Positions 18,608-27,391 of a DNA stretch of 64,000 bases are shown piece by piece. The first letter of the stretch is position 1; every line of letters begins with the position of its first letter. This DNA comes from Listeria costaricensis (GTDB taxonomy: Bacteria; Bacillota; Bacilli; Lactobacillales; Listeriaceae). Below the pieces are notes generated by a model, which searched no databases, was not told where the DNA came from, and was given only the letters and a program-made list of their open reading frames with translations. The position numbers and the translations under genes are program-made. The DNA lies in NCBI RefSeq assembly GCF_900183385.1, contig NZ_FXUT01000025.1, positions 22,804-86,803 of the forward strand, in the 5' to 3' direction.

Positions 18608-18799
18608 TTATCCGTCCTCCGTCCATTGAATTTCTGATACATGGCCTACCCAGCCGGTGGCGATGGAGCCGCCCTGCAGGAGCATATCTGTTATATATAC
18701 AGTTCCAGTGCAGTCGGTCACGCATACCCGGATGGTGATCTTTGTGACGCGGCCATACTGAGGAGAGACATCCTGTGCCACGTGTGTAAATGAAGCCAT
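18608..18799 (-). CDS. Small tail-region protein
   Basis: 63 residues. Its central part (VTDCTGTVYITDMLLQGG) is similar to the neighbouring 192-residue protein. AAGGAGGG lies before the ATG at 18799. Function unknown; probably structural. Confidence 0.78.
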   Translation of the reverse strand: MASFTHVAQDVSPQYGRVTKITIRVCVTDCTGTVYITDMLLQGGSIATGWVGHVSEIQWTEDG

Positions 18800-18812
18800 A
18801 GAAATCCCTCCT

Positions 18813-21335
18813 TCAGATCAGGTCTATAAATCGTGTTTCCGTTGTTCCGTCCTCGTATTCAAAGGTCACCTCAATGCCCACCTGTCCATTCGTACCTTTT
18901 GAGAGATTCTCAGAGGCAATCTGCGCCGAAAAGGTATAGCACTGCCGGTTGGCGGGCGTTATGGTCTGTGAAAGACTCTTTGTGGTATTCAGCGCACCTT
19001 CGCATTTGAAGGAAGCCGTGCCGGATACGCCATTATCTGCATCCACGGTAAATCCGGAGTTTTGCCAGTAGGTAAGACCGGAATCTGCTCTGGAATTACG
19101 CAGGTGATTAAACGGCACCAGATCCTTCATTTCCTGACTGTCTATCAGATCGGTAGACTCCAGCGTATCGGCTGCGCTATCCCAGCGTGAGGAGGAATCG
19201 CCCAGCTCCCGGAGGGTAGTGGAAAGCTCCAGCACCGTATTCCAAGGCTCCTGCAGGTTGTATTCCCTACGGACGATTCTGGTCTTTACAGACAGGTTCA
19301 GGTCATCATCCTTCACCATGACCGTATCGCCCAGCGCCCATGTTTCATGTTCATAGCCGGTCAATACTGACAGATCCATCGCCTTTAGCACATAGGAGAT
19401 ACGCGGAGAGGCATAGTCTGCAAGTCGCATGTTGGCATATTCCAGCATCTGATATGGATTGGTGAAGTTCGAGCAATCCAGCGTAGCAATTCGTATTTCG
19501 GAAGTATAGGTCGTGTCCTGCACATATTCGTTGCCGCCATTGATCGAAGCAAAGGTCATGCCGTCCTTGCCATAGGCGTAAAGCCTTGTAATCAGGCTGG
19601 TCGTATCAATGACGCGTTGGATGGATTTCATGTTTTTCTTGTAGCAGAACAGTACGCCGGAATCCTCACCGGAGAAGGTTAGGAGCTTCACGATCCTGTT
19701 TGCGTTATCAAAAATCAGGTCGCCGCCGTGAATGTTCTGTACTGCACGCAAAATTGCCAGCGCGTTTTTCTCAGAGCAAGTCCAAGTACGCTTTGTGGAG
19801 ACATTAACCGTGCCCACATCCCAGTCGGTACCCTGCAGGGCATAAGCCATCGGCACATCAGCCGTGTCTGCGTTAAAGGTAATCTCGTCCTTTTTTACGG
19901 AGTAGGCAAGGTCATAGAATGCCGCTTCCGCATAGACCGTTGTGATGGCCTTGCCGCTTTCTTCCTTGTCGTCCGTAATCGTGCGGATGCGATAGGTGTC
20001 GCTGACAATACGCACGGTCTTTTCGTTATCAATATAGGCGCGTTTGCTGTCCTGAAACGGCAGCTTAAATTCCAGCTCATCCACGCCGTTGATCTCACTG
20101 GTCACTATGATGTCATAGGCGTTATCCAACACAGCTTCCACATTCCCGTCTGAGTCCAGAATGACCGGTCTTGCATAGCCAAGTTTGGTATAGAGAGGCT
20201 TCGGATTATCGTACAGACTGATAGATGTCAGCGTAGGCGTCCTTGCTGCATTTGTGGTAGAGAGCGTGACGCGGTATTTGATGTATTTCCTTGTAGGAGA
20301 TTCCAGCTCGCCGTTTGCACCGACAGCCTGCCACTCTGTCCAAGTGGAGAGGTCATCTGAGGTGGCTGTTTCCACAAGCGAGATAGAGGTCTCTCCCGGA
20401 GAGTAATCAGCTTTTACAGAAACTCTGCCGTTGCCAGTCACGCCACAGTCCCTTGCTGCAGTAATGAGCTGTCCGCTTGACGGATAGACAGAGTCTGTAG
20501 CTCGAAGCGTAACGACATCCGGTGTCGTCAGAGCGTCCACATCACCGGTCAGATCTGCACCGTTTGCGGAGAGCGATTCCAGAAAATATTCTGCAAGGTC
20601 ATCGGCGGTTAGATCAGAATCGCAGTCGAGGAACCAATCATCAAAGCCGCCTGCGTACCAGTAGGAGTCCGCGTGCATTCCCCAGATGAGGTCAGCCACG
20701 CAGCTACGGTTCAGATCTCCGGTAAAGGTCAGCACACTTGACTGCCAAATCGTGCTGGAGCTCTTATCGCCAAGGATGTATTGCGCTGTCTTGGCATTTG
20801 GCTTAATCACGCATGCGATAAAATACCAGTAGCCGTTTAGCAAAGAGAATGATGGCGTTACAGACGTATCGAGGATCAGAGAACCGGAGGAGTTATACAG
20901 CATAATCCTCGGTTTTCCTCTGATCAGCGACAGATAGAAAATCGGCTGCCCGGAACCGTAGCGGGTATTCAAGATCGGAGTATAGGTGTTGCCGACTGAA
21001 TATGTCGTGGGCTTCATCCAGCCGCCGACCACGATGGTTTCACCGAGGCTTGAGAAGATGCTGCCGTCGTTTTCTACCTTCAGGTAGGTTTTCTCCGATG
21101 AAGGATTATTGATGTTCATCTGAAAATAGCGACCGAAATTGCCTGTTTTCATATCTGCGGTTGTTCCGCTCCAGTTATGAATATATGCCTTGCGATCCTT
21201 CCCGGAGGAATCCGCCAGATAATCATCTGCATCCGGTTCGGACTCGTTAAAACGCCAGAGACCGTCGGGAGCCCATGCAGCCGGGAACTCGCCGGTGAAG
21301 GCATCTTGGGTATTCAATATATTTTTAAGAGCCAT
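18813..21335 (-). CDS. Tail tip protein: LamG-like lectin plus prophage tail endopeptidase-like domain
   Basis: 840 residues. The first 240 residues have the pattern of a LamG/concanavalin-like lectin fold (GLWRFNE.., GGWMKPT.., YWYAGGFDDWFLD). From about 385 to 720 it resembles the siphovirus tail endopeptidase / Gp37-like tail family (VLDNAYDIIVTSEINGVDELEF, RIVSDTYRIRTI, TVYAEAAFYDLAY, WALGDTVMVKDDDL). The last part is a further beta domain. It follows the distal tail protein gene, the place of the tail-associated lysin or receptor-binding hub in such phages. The lectin-like part may bind a surface sugar. Confidence 0.84.
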   Translation of the reverse strand: MALKNILNTQDAFTGEFPAAWAPDGLWRFNESEPDADDYLADSSGKDRKAYIHNWSGTTADMKTGNFGRYFQMNINNPSSEKTYLKVENDGSIFSSLGETIVVGGWMKPTTYSVGNTYTPILNTRYGSGQPIFYLSLIRGKPRIMLYNSSGSLILDTSVTPSFSLLNGYWYFIACVIKPNAKTAQYILGDKSSSTIWQSSVLTFTGDLNRSCVADLIWGMHADSYWYAGGFDDWFLDCDSDLTADDLAEYFLESLSANGADLTGDVDALTTPDVVTLRATDSVYPSSGQLITAARDCGVTGNGRVSVKADYSPGETSISLVETATSDDLSTWTEWQAVGANGELESPTRKYIKYRVTLSTTNAARTPTLTSISLYDNPKPLYTKLGYARPVILDSDGNVEAVLDNAYDIIVTSEINGVDELEFKLPFQDSKRAYIDNEKTVRIVSDTYRIRTITDDKEESGKAITTVYAEAAFYDLAYSVKKDEITFNADTADVPMAYALQGTDWDVGTVNVSTKRTWTCSEKNALAILRAVQNIHGGDLIFDNANRIVKLLTFSGEDSGVLFCYKKNMKSIQRVIDTTSLITRLYAYGKDGMTFASINGGNEYVQDTTYTSEIRIATLDCSNFTNPYQMLEYANMRLADYASPRISYVLKAMDLSVLTGYEHETWALGDTVMVKDDDLNLSVKTRIVRREYNLQEPWNTVLELSTTLRELGDSSSRWDSAADTLESTDLIDSQEMKDLVPFNHLRNSRADSGLTYWQNSGFTVDADNGVSGTASFKCEGALNTTKSLSQTITPANRQCYTFSAQIASENLSKGTNGQVGIEVTFEYEDGTTETRFIDLI

Positions 21336-21341
21336 GCAATA

Positions 21342-22121
21342 TCACCTCCAGCGGCTTCTGGCTTGAATGTTCAGTTCCGTAAATGTTGTACTCGTACCGA
21401 CCGCAGCAATCACGATGGTATTATCTCCCGTATTTAAGACCGGGAAATTCAGCTCCGACAAAAGCGGGAGACCGTTTCGGAGGGTTTCTCCGTTAGAGTC
21501 AACTACTTTTGCCGTCATCAGATCGGAGTCAATAATCAATGTTTCTCCGGCGGCAAGCCGTCCAATGATCTGTAGCTCGCTGCCGTTTGTGGTTATGGAG
21601 ATATACGAGTCCGTCCCGGAAGGAATTACACCCGTTAAGGAGTAGACCGGGTAGGACTCGATATTCCCAAGAGCGCGAGACGCGGTAAAGGTTCCGGTTT
21701 CCGCAAAATCAAAGGTCTCGTCTGATATGGCATAGCCATAAGGGTCTGGGCAGAAAAATTCCAGATCAAAGGTGCAGGAATTACGGACTGCCCGGTCAAA
21801 GGAGAATCCGGATGTAAGCCTTGCTTCATACACTCGTCCCGGTTCCTTGTCCAGAATGAGCTGGCAGAGGCCGTTGTCCGGATTCAGCCATTCGATAATA
21901 TCGTCCTTTTTTGAAAGAAACTGCTCGTCCGTCTTTCCCGGAGGAATGAAGCAGGAAATCAGTATCTTTCGCTCGGATACCGTTTCTCCGAAATCAAATA
22001 CACCGTGTCGTCCGGGCATGGTGATCGTGTTGTTTCTAAGATCCGGCATCCGGTATTCGTTTGTAATTCTTGTCGCAAGTCCCATAGACTGGGAGGTTGT
22101 TCCGTTAAATGAAAATCCCAT
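21342..22121 (-). CDS. Distal tail protein (Dit, Sipho_tail)
   Basis: 259 residues. MGFSFNGTTSQSMGL at the start, DLRNNTITMPGRHGVFDFGE, and the middle segment SFDRAVRNSCTFDLEFFCPDPYGY fit the Sipho_tail/Dit family, the hub that joins the tail tube to the tip. Located between tape measure and tail tip, as expected. ATG at 22121, one base after the tape measure stop. Confidence 0.9.
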   Translation of the reverse strand: MGFSFNGTTSQSMGLATRITNEYRMPDLRNNTITMPGRHGVFDFGETVSERKILISCFIPPGKTDEQFLSKKDDIIEWLNPDNGLCQLILDKEPGRVYEARLTSGFSFDRAVRNSCTFDLEFFCPDPYGYAISDETFDFAETGTFTASRALGNIESYPVYSLTGVIPSGTDSYISITTNGSELQIIGRLAAGETLIIDSDLMTAKVVDSNGETLRNGLPLLSELNFPVLNTGDNTIVIAAVGTSTTFTELNIQARSRWR

Positions 22122-22122
22122 G

Positions 22123-24843
22123 TTACACCAGTCCTTTCGCCCTGCGTCCGGCAGTCAGCAGAGTATTGAGCTGCTGAGAAATCTTCCGGATATCGTCGTC
22201 GCTTCTGACACTCATTTCCTCAATATTGATGAGAGGCTGGTCGCCTGAAACACTGAGAGTAGCGCTGCTTACTGCATCCTGAATCATGGAGCGCAGCGAG
22301 CTCACACCGACCACAGCTTCATCACCGGCCTCACCGCCGCCAAGAAGCGTGCCGCCGCTCTGGCCGAAGATGGTCGCATCCTTTAAGATCATGCCGCCGG
22401 ACATCGCCTTCTTATACCAATCCACAGAAAAGTGCGGTATGGATGGCGGGTTCAGCGAAAAGCTGCCTGTGATGGAGAAGTGCGGCAGCTTGATCTTCGG
22501 TAGGCTCCAGCTGAAGTTGAATACGCTCTTTAGCTTGTTTACGATGCCGGATACCGTGCTCCAGATGGTATTGAACACATTCGAGATGGTACTCTTGATC
22601 CCATTTACGATATTGGACACCGTGCTCTTGATCGCATTGAAGCCATTGCTGATGCCGGACTTCATGGCATTAACCACATTCATGACTGCGCTCTTTATAC
22701 CGTTCCAAACGGAAGTGACCACGCTCTTAACGGCATTGAAAATCGTAGAGGTCGTAGTTTTGATGGCATTCCATGCGGTGGTGATGACCGTCTTTATAGC
22801 ATTCACGACAGTTTCAACAGCTGTTTTTATCGCGTTCCAAACAGTAGTAACCACGGTCTTTATCACGTTCAGGACGGTTTCGATGATCGTCTTATAGATA
22901 TTGAAATAGGTGGTCACTACAGTTTTGATTGCATTGAAAATGGTTTCAAAAAAGCTCTTGATGCCATTCCAGATCGTAGAGATAACCGTCTTTATGGCAT
23001 TCATCACGGTTTCAACGGTAGTTTTTATCGTATTCCAAGCTGTGGTAAGAAAACTGCTGATTGCATTTGCCACAGTGGTGAAGGTGTTCTTTATTGCCTC
23101 CCATATACTGACGAAGAAGTCCTTGATCGCCGTCCATACAGTAATGGCAATCTCCTTGACCTTTTCCCAGAGATTGATCCAGAATTCTCTGAAGCCTTCG
23201 CAGTTGTTCCACAGGTAGATAAACGCAGCTACCAGCAGGCCGATGGCCGTTATGATCAGGCCTATCGGATTTGCCGCCATGACAGCATTCAGACCAGCCA
23301 TCGCCGTTTTTACTCCGGCCATAGCAGTGGTAACAGTAGGAATAATCGTCATAATGGTACCAACAGCGGATATAACCTTACCGACGATTACAAGTACCGG
23401 CCCGATTGCAGCAGCCACGAGCGCAATTTTCACGATCATCTGCTGCATAGGCTCTCCGAGGTTGTTCCACCATTCGGCGAGAGATTTCAGCTTGTCAGAG
23501 AGCTCTTTCAGGACAGGAGCAAGAACTGACATCAGGGAGTTGCCGACCTCTGCACCGGTTTCCTTCAGAGAGTTCATGGTCATCTGGAACTGGTCAATCG
23601 GGTCGAGTGTCTCATTGAAGGTGTTCTCGACACTGCCTTCAAAATCTCCGAGGAAGCCAGAGAAATCCGACAGGTTGAGCTTTCCGGTCTGCACGGCATT
23701 ATAGATGGAGGCACCGGCTTTACTACCAAAAAGGTCATAGGCCGCCTGCAGCTTTTCTGCATCGCTGCCGCTTCCTTGCATGGTGGTGGAGAATTCCGCA
23801 AGCACCTGATCCAGCGTTTTGCCGTCTGCAGTCGCATTTTTCATGGCGGTCTTTAAGCCCATCATAGCGGCAGAGGTATCAAGACCGGACATTTCCACCA
23901 TGCCCATAAAGCCAGCGGCCTGCTGGGCAGTGAGTCCCATTTCCTTCAGCTGCGCGGCATTGGAGGAGAGGGCATTTGCCAGCGTGTCCATATCAATGCC
24001 GGTGGCCTGACCGGTGGCATTTAAAGCATCCAGAAGATTATCTGCCTCGGAAGCGTCCATGCCGAAGGCGTTCATGACGGAGGATACATTGTCGATAGAT
24101 GTCGAAACATCGGTATCATTGAGCTGGGCAAACTTGATGAATTTTGCCGAGAGGTCATCCAGCGCCTGCCCAGTCAGGCCGAAACGCGTGTTGACCTCGC
24201 CGACAGCAGCACCGGCAGTTTCGAAGTCCGTCGGTATCTCCGTGGCGAGGTCTTTTACGATCTGGCACATATTCTCCAGCTCATCGCCGGTAGCACCAGT
24301 TTTCTGTGCAACGATGTCAAGGCCAGCATCCACCTCGTTAAAGGCAGCAATGGAGGCAGCGCCGATGGCGACAATGGGAGCCGTTACATGCGTCGATAGG
24401 CTCGTGCCGACATCAGATATTTTCCCGCCGACCTCCTGCAGTTTAGAGCCGGTCGCCCGGAGTGTTGCCGTGATAGAAGTATCTGTTTCCCGACACTGTT
24501 GTTCGAGGTTTTTGAGCTCGTTTTCGGTCTCTATGATCTCACGCTGCCATGCATCATATTGCTGCTGGGTGACGGTACCGTTTTTAAGTCCAGCATCCAT
24601 CTGGTCTTGCACGGACTTCAGCTGTGTGAGCTTTTCCTTCGTTTCGGAGACTGCCTGTTGTAGGAGCTTCTGTTTCTGTTCGAGCAGCGCGGTATTTGTC
24701 GGGTCGAGCTTTAGGAGTTTGTTGACGTCTTTTAGCTGCGACTGAGTTGATTTGATTTCTTTGTTTACGCCGGAGAGGGCTTTGGAAAGGCCGGTCGTAT
24801 CGCCGCCGATTTCCACGGTTATGCCTTTTATTCTGTCGGCCAT
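22123..24843 (-). CDS. Tape measure protein
   Basis: 906 residues, sets tail length and is ejected into the host. An N-terminal coiled coil (about 1-110), a TP901-type core with GLDTSAAMMGLKTAMKNATADGKTL (about 290-420), a hydrophobic region with membrane-helix-like segments (about 465-550), then about fifteen 11-residue repeats of the form (W/F/V)NAIK(T/S)xVxxx (about 600-772). Such 11-residue repeats with a regular aromatic are known from tape measure proteins. The C-terminus has GQSGGTLLGGGEAGDEAVV. Length predicts a tail of roughly 130 nm if the usual 0.15 nm per residue holds. Confidence 0.94.
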   Translation of the reverse strand: MADRIKGITVEIGGDTTGLSKALSGVNKEIKSTQSQLKDVNKLLKLDPTNTALLEQKQKLLQQAVSETKEKLTQLKSVQDQMDAGLKNGTVTQQQYDAWQREIIETENELKNLEQQCRETDTSITATLRATGSKLQEVGGKISDVGTSLSTHVTAPIVAIGAASIAAFNEVDAGLDIVAQKTGATGDELENMCQIVKDLATEIPTDFETAGAAVGEVNTRFGLTGQALDDLSAKFIKFAQLNDTDVSTSIDNVSSVMNAFGMDASEADNLLDALNATGQATGIDMDTLANALSSNAAQLKEMGLTAQQAAGFMGMVEMSGLDTSAAMMGLKTAMKNATADGKTLDQVLAEFSTTMQGSGSDAEKLQAAYDLFGSKAGASIYNAVQTGKLNLSDFSGFLGDFEGSVENTFNETLDPIDQFQMTMNSLKETGAEVGNSLMSVLAPVLKELSDKLKSLAEWWNNLGEPMQQMIVKIALVAAAIGPVLVIVGKVISAVGTIMTIIPTVTTAMAGVKTAMAGLNAVMAANPIGLIITAIGLLVAAFIYLWNNCEGFREFWINLWEKVKEIAITVWTAIKDFFVSIWEAIKNTFTTVANAISSFLTTAWNTIKTTVETVMNAIKTVISTIWNGIKSFFETIFNAIKTVVTTYFNIYKTIIETVLNVIKTVVTTVWNAIKTAVETVVNAIKTVITTAWNAIKTTTSTIFNAVKSVVTSVWNGIKSAVMNVVNAMKSGISNGFNAIKSTVSNIVNGIKSTISNVFNTIWSTVSGIVNKLKSVFNFSWSLPKIKLPHFSITGSFSLNPPSIPHFSVDWYKKAMSGGMILKDATIFGQSGGTLLGGGEAGDEAVVGVSSLRSMIQDAVSSATLSVSGDQPLINIEEMSVRSDDDIRKISQQLNTLLTAGRRAKGLV

Positions 24844-24861
24844 GCGGTGACCTCCTTCCTG

Positions 24862-25026
24862 TTAAAATCGATCCATCTGCTCCTGTGTCGCGAGCGCAGG
24901 ATAGTTGTAATCGTCGTTGCTCATTTCTGCATACATGTCATTGACAGTCCCGATAGTGAGCAGGTCGAGCTCCGAGATGGAAAGCCCGATCTGCACACAC
25001 CGGAGTAAAAAGAGCGGGGTTGTCAT
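24862..25026 (-). CDS. Tail assembly chaperone, second (T-like) reading frame, 54 aa
   Basis: Short gene read from the ATG at 25026, starting MTTPLFLLRCVQ and ending QEQMDRF. It overlaps the upstream chaperone gene by four bases (ATGA) in the -1 frame. The -1 frame is open upstream to a TAA at 25056-25054, directly before a run of eight A. That run gives the slippery heptamer A_AAA_AAC (25053-25047), so the protein may be made mainly as a C-terminal extension of the 125-residue protein, as in gpG/gpGT of lambda. Position just before the tape measure gene is the classic place. Confidence 0.85.
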   Translation of the reverse strand: MTTPLFLLRCVQIGLSISELDLLTIGTVNDMYAEMSNDDYNYPALATQEQMDRF

Positions 25027-25400
25027 TTCCCGCTCTGTCGGATGATGTTTTTTTTAGATTCCACCTGCTGTTCCACATTGAGTCCCCACAGCTCGATGAT
25101 CTGAGGCAGGATTTCATAAATGGAGAAGGTGTTGAACTGGTCGAGCCAGTCCTCCGGAGTATCCGGGACATCAGGATTCTGATGCTTTGCCATCAGCCAT
25201 GCGATATTCTCAAAAAGCTCCAGACTGAAAGTGTCCAGATTGGAGCTTTCTGCGTCGCTTTCATCGATGCCTTTCTGCAGCTCGTTTAAATCCTTGTAAA
25301 TATCCCTGTGGAACTTATTTCTGTAAAGGCGAGGAATGGCGGCTGAGGCGCGGAACTGCACCTCTTTGCCGTCAACTTCGATTGTTTTTGTTACTGCCAT
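25023..25400 (-). CDS. Tail assembly chaperone (G-like)
   Basis: 125 residues; helix-rich, with RASAAIPRLYRNKFHRDIYKD near the start and the C-terminal lysines encoded by the slippery A8 run. This is the shorter product of a G/GT pair that keeps the tape measure protein soluble before tail tube assembly. A -1 shift at 25047-25053 would replace the last nine residues by the 24862-25026 frame. Confidence 0.88.
   Translation of the reverse strand: MAVTKTIEVDGKEVQFRASAAIPRLYRNKFHRDIYKDLNELQKGIDESDAESSNLDTFSLELFENIAWLMAKHQNPDVPDTPEDWLDQFNTFSIYEILPQIIELWGLNVEQQVESKKNIIRQSGK
25047..25053 (-). promoter_or_regulatory. Programmed -1 frameshift site A_AAA_AAC
   Basis: Minus-strand heptamer fits X_XXY_YYZ with the phase of the upstream gene (codons AAA, AAC). 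After slipping, translation reads HHPTEREMTTPLF and on to the stop at 24862. Confidence 0.82.
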
Positions 25401-25411
25401 ATCGCGCCTCC

Positions 25412-25996
25412 TTATTCACCGCTACTTACTGAAGCACTCGGCTCATATACAGAGCTGTACCAAGCGTCGTAAACAGCACTTGTAGTGTTCGTACCAGTTT
25501 TGACCTTCACAATGCCGGAAGGGAGCGGAGAAGCTGTGATGGAGAGCGTCTCAGTCTGCACCTCGGTAGAGTCCTCCTTGGTGCTGCCGGTGACGGAAGG
25601 ACGGGTCGCGCTGCAGTAATACATGCAGTGACGGATCTTTCTCTGGTCGCCGGAAAACTCAAAGAGCAGCGCAAAATGCTCCGGCTCTACATCCTTGTTC
25701 TCAACAATGACGCCGTTTGCATCCTCAGTCTCGTGCATGACATCCGTAAGAAAGCTCTCCGGGATCAGCGCCAGTTCAAAGTCGCCGGAATAGCCGTTGT
25801 TGTTTGAAACCATGTAATATACGGAGTCGTCCGCATAGAATGGATCATTATCTCCCTCAGCATCCAGCGAAAGGGATACGGCACCGGGCATTGCTACGGG
25901 TGTACCAAAGGTGACAGTGCCGTCAGCGGCAAGCGTAGCAATGGCGTAGTGGCAGTTTTTAAGGCCGAACTTGACCTTGTTACTCGTGTTAGGCAT
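25412..25996 (-). CDS. Major tail protein
   Basis: 194 residues from the ATG at 25996, which has GGAGG 10 bases upstream. Beta-rich protein with KVKFGLKNCHYAIAT at the N-terminus and a pattern typical of phi13-type major tail tube proteins (FALLFEFSGDQRKIRHCMYYC). Lies between the neck genes and the chaperones, where the tube subunit is expected. The C-terminal 15 residues are Ser/Gly/Ala-rich. Confidence 0.88.
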   Translation of the reverse strand: MPNTSNKVKFGLKNCHYAIATLAADGTVTFGTPVAMPGAVSLSLDAEGDNDPFYADDSVYYMVSNNNGYSGDFELALIPESFLTDVMHETEDANGVIVENKDVEPEHFALLFEFSGDQRKIRHCMYYCSATRPSVTGSTKEDSTEVQTETLSITASPLPSGIVKVKTGTNTTSAVYDAWYSSVYEPSASVSSGE

Positions 25997-26001
25997 AGTT
26001 T

Positions 26002-26328
26002 TTAACCTCCTATGATCTGTGTTTGATATAAGACCTCGTACAACTTCTCCGACTCGATCCATACCTCAGATTTCTCATAAGGCAGGTCGTGGGCGATTAA
26101 GATGTCCTCGATCTGGGTTTCTGTTTCCGGGTCTTTTACGTCCGTGTATAATTCGATGTTCAGTTCATCAATTTTTTTGAACACGGTGTCATCCGCGAAC
26201 ATATTGTCAGAGCCCGGATAAAGAAAAACGAGGAAGGGTGGGTCTGGTGACTCGCCTTCGGCAAAATGGTCGTAGGCAAGCGGCAGACCGGCTTCCTCTA
26301 ACATGGTGATTACATCGTCGTATGTCAT
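26002..26328 (-). CDS. Phage tail completion/terminator-like protein
   Basis: 108 residues, acidic. Sequence such as FLVFLYPGSDNMFADDTVFKKIDELNIELYTD resembles the gpU/tail-terminator type neck proteins that follow the HK97-gp10 gene. It begins with an ATG overlapping the preceding stop. Assignment rests mainly on gene order. Confidence 0.78.
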   Translation of the reverse strand: MTYDDVITMLEEAGLPLAYDHFAEGESPDPPFLVFLYPGSDNMFADDTVFKKIDELNIELYTDVKDPETETQIEDILIAHDLPYEKSEVWIESEKLYEVLYQTQIIGG

Positions 26329-26711
26329 GATCCACCTCCCAGCTTCTGCCTGATGGTATTGACGAGCTTTTCGTTTCCGCGCTCCTCGGCTGAGGCGATA
26401 TGAGGCTGTGCCGGAACACGTCCGCCGCCTCGTTTCACATGTCCATGCTCCAGAAGGTGTGCCAGCTGATAGCGGTTCCTCGAATGCACTACAAGGTCAA
26501 TGCTCTGTGAATCCTCATGCATATTCTTGACTGACCAGCTTTTCTTGTATTTACCGGTATCAACCGGAGCGCCTGCCTGAATATCCTTACGGACGGAAGC
26601 AGCAGTTTCTTTCACAGCGGCCTTCATGTCATCTGTGGCGAGCTTTGAATATTTTTCGAGTTCCTCCATAATGGCGTCGCCCATCTCGTTTATTGATACA
26701 TTTCTACTCAT
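26325..26711 (-). CDS. HK97 gp10-like neck protein
   Basis: 128 residues with the HK97-gp10 family pattern: VRKDIQAGAPVDTGKYKKSW followed by HSRNRYQLAHLLEHGHVKRGGG and PQPHI-like PAQPHIASAEE. It caps the connector and joins head to tail. Overlaps both neighbours by four bases (ATGA). Confidence 0.9.
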   Translation of the reverse strand: MSRNVSINEMGDAIMEELEKYSKLATDDMKAAVKETAASVRKDIQAGAPVDTGKYKKSWSVKNMHEDSQSIDLVVHSRNRYQLAHLLEHGHVKRGGGRVPAQPHIASAEERGNEKLVNTIRQKLGGGS

Positions 26712-27040
26712 GCGTTCTTCTCCAGCTTGCAGTTGAATTTCAGGCTGTTATGCTTATAGCCCATCGGATTCACATAGGTGATGTTGTAGGTGCGGCCTTC
26801 CGCGATGATCCGGTATTTTGTCGATTCCACATCCGCAAGCTCAGAGCAGTAGCGGCAGGTGAAGTCCAGCGATTCCTCCGGATTGATGACTACACCGGAA
26901 GATTCGGAACCGGAGCTCGTGCCGACAGTCGCCCAGCAGGAAAAATAATCCGCCCAGCCGGTTTTGTGGTTTCCGTATTTGTCGACGATGACCGTATTTT
27001 TCTGGAAAGTGACGCGCACCCTCATAGCTGCTATATTCAT
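26708..27040 (-). CDS. Head-tail adaptor / head closure protein
   Basis: 110 residues of the Phage_H_T_join (gp16/SPP1 stopper-like) type: MRVRVTFQK-like opening, TGWADYFSCWATV, and TYNITYVNPMGYKHNSLKFNC at the end. Overlaps the next gene by ATGA. Confidence 0.86.
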   Translation of the reverse strand: MNIAAMRVRVTFQKNTVIVDKYGNHKTGWADYFSCWATVGTSSGSESSGVVINPEESLDFTCRYCSELADVESTKYRIIAEGRTYNITYVNPMGYKHNSLKFNCKLEKNA

Positions 27041-27372
27041 GAAAACGCTCCTTCCCGTATTGCAAAAAGAAGTGAGCGTAGTGTCATGGTAAGAGCATGG
27101 TGATCGGCTTCCTCCCTGTGCTCAAAGAGATAGGCACAGGTATAGAGGATAGCGACCTTCATGGTTTCCCGGATTGCAGACAGCTCCGCTTCGGTATATT
27201 CATCAGAAGAAGCAGCATCGGAGTCGATCACTTCCCACTGATCATCCGTAAGTCTTGCAATATCAATACATAAGCGAATTGCGGAGGCCAAGAGGATACC
27301 GACCGTGGCATCCTCATCCGACGAATCTACGCGCAGATAGGCCTTCGCATCTTCAGTTGAAATCAAAGCCAC
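27037..27372 (-). CDS. Head-tail connector (gp6-like)
   Basis: 111 residues; ISTEDAKAYLRVDSSDEDATVGILLASAI is the usual start of Phage_connector/gp6 proteins that dock under the portal. GTG start at 27372, 7 bases after AAGGAGG-TG. Confidence 0.9.
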   Translation of the reverse strand: MALISTEDAKAYLRVDSSDEDATVGILLASAIRLCIDIARLTDDQWEVIDSDAASSDEYTEAELSAIRETMKVAILYTCAYLFEHREEADHHALTMTLRSLLFAIREGAFS

Positions 27373-27391
27373 GGTCGTTCACCTCCTTGCC

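Noticed and set aside
24938..25171. Frame reading TSSDRAGNDNPALF after the A8 run
   Set aside because: It is the +1, not the -1, frame relative to the chaperone gene; the conserved 54-residue product is in the -1 frame.
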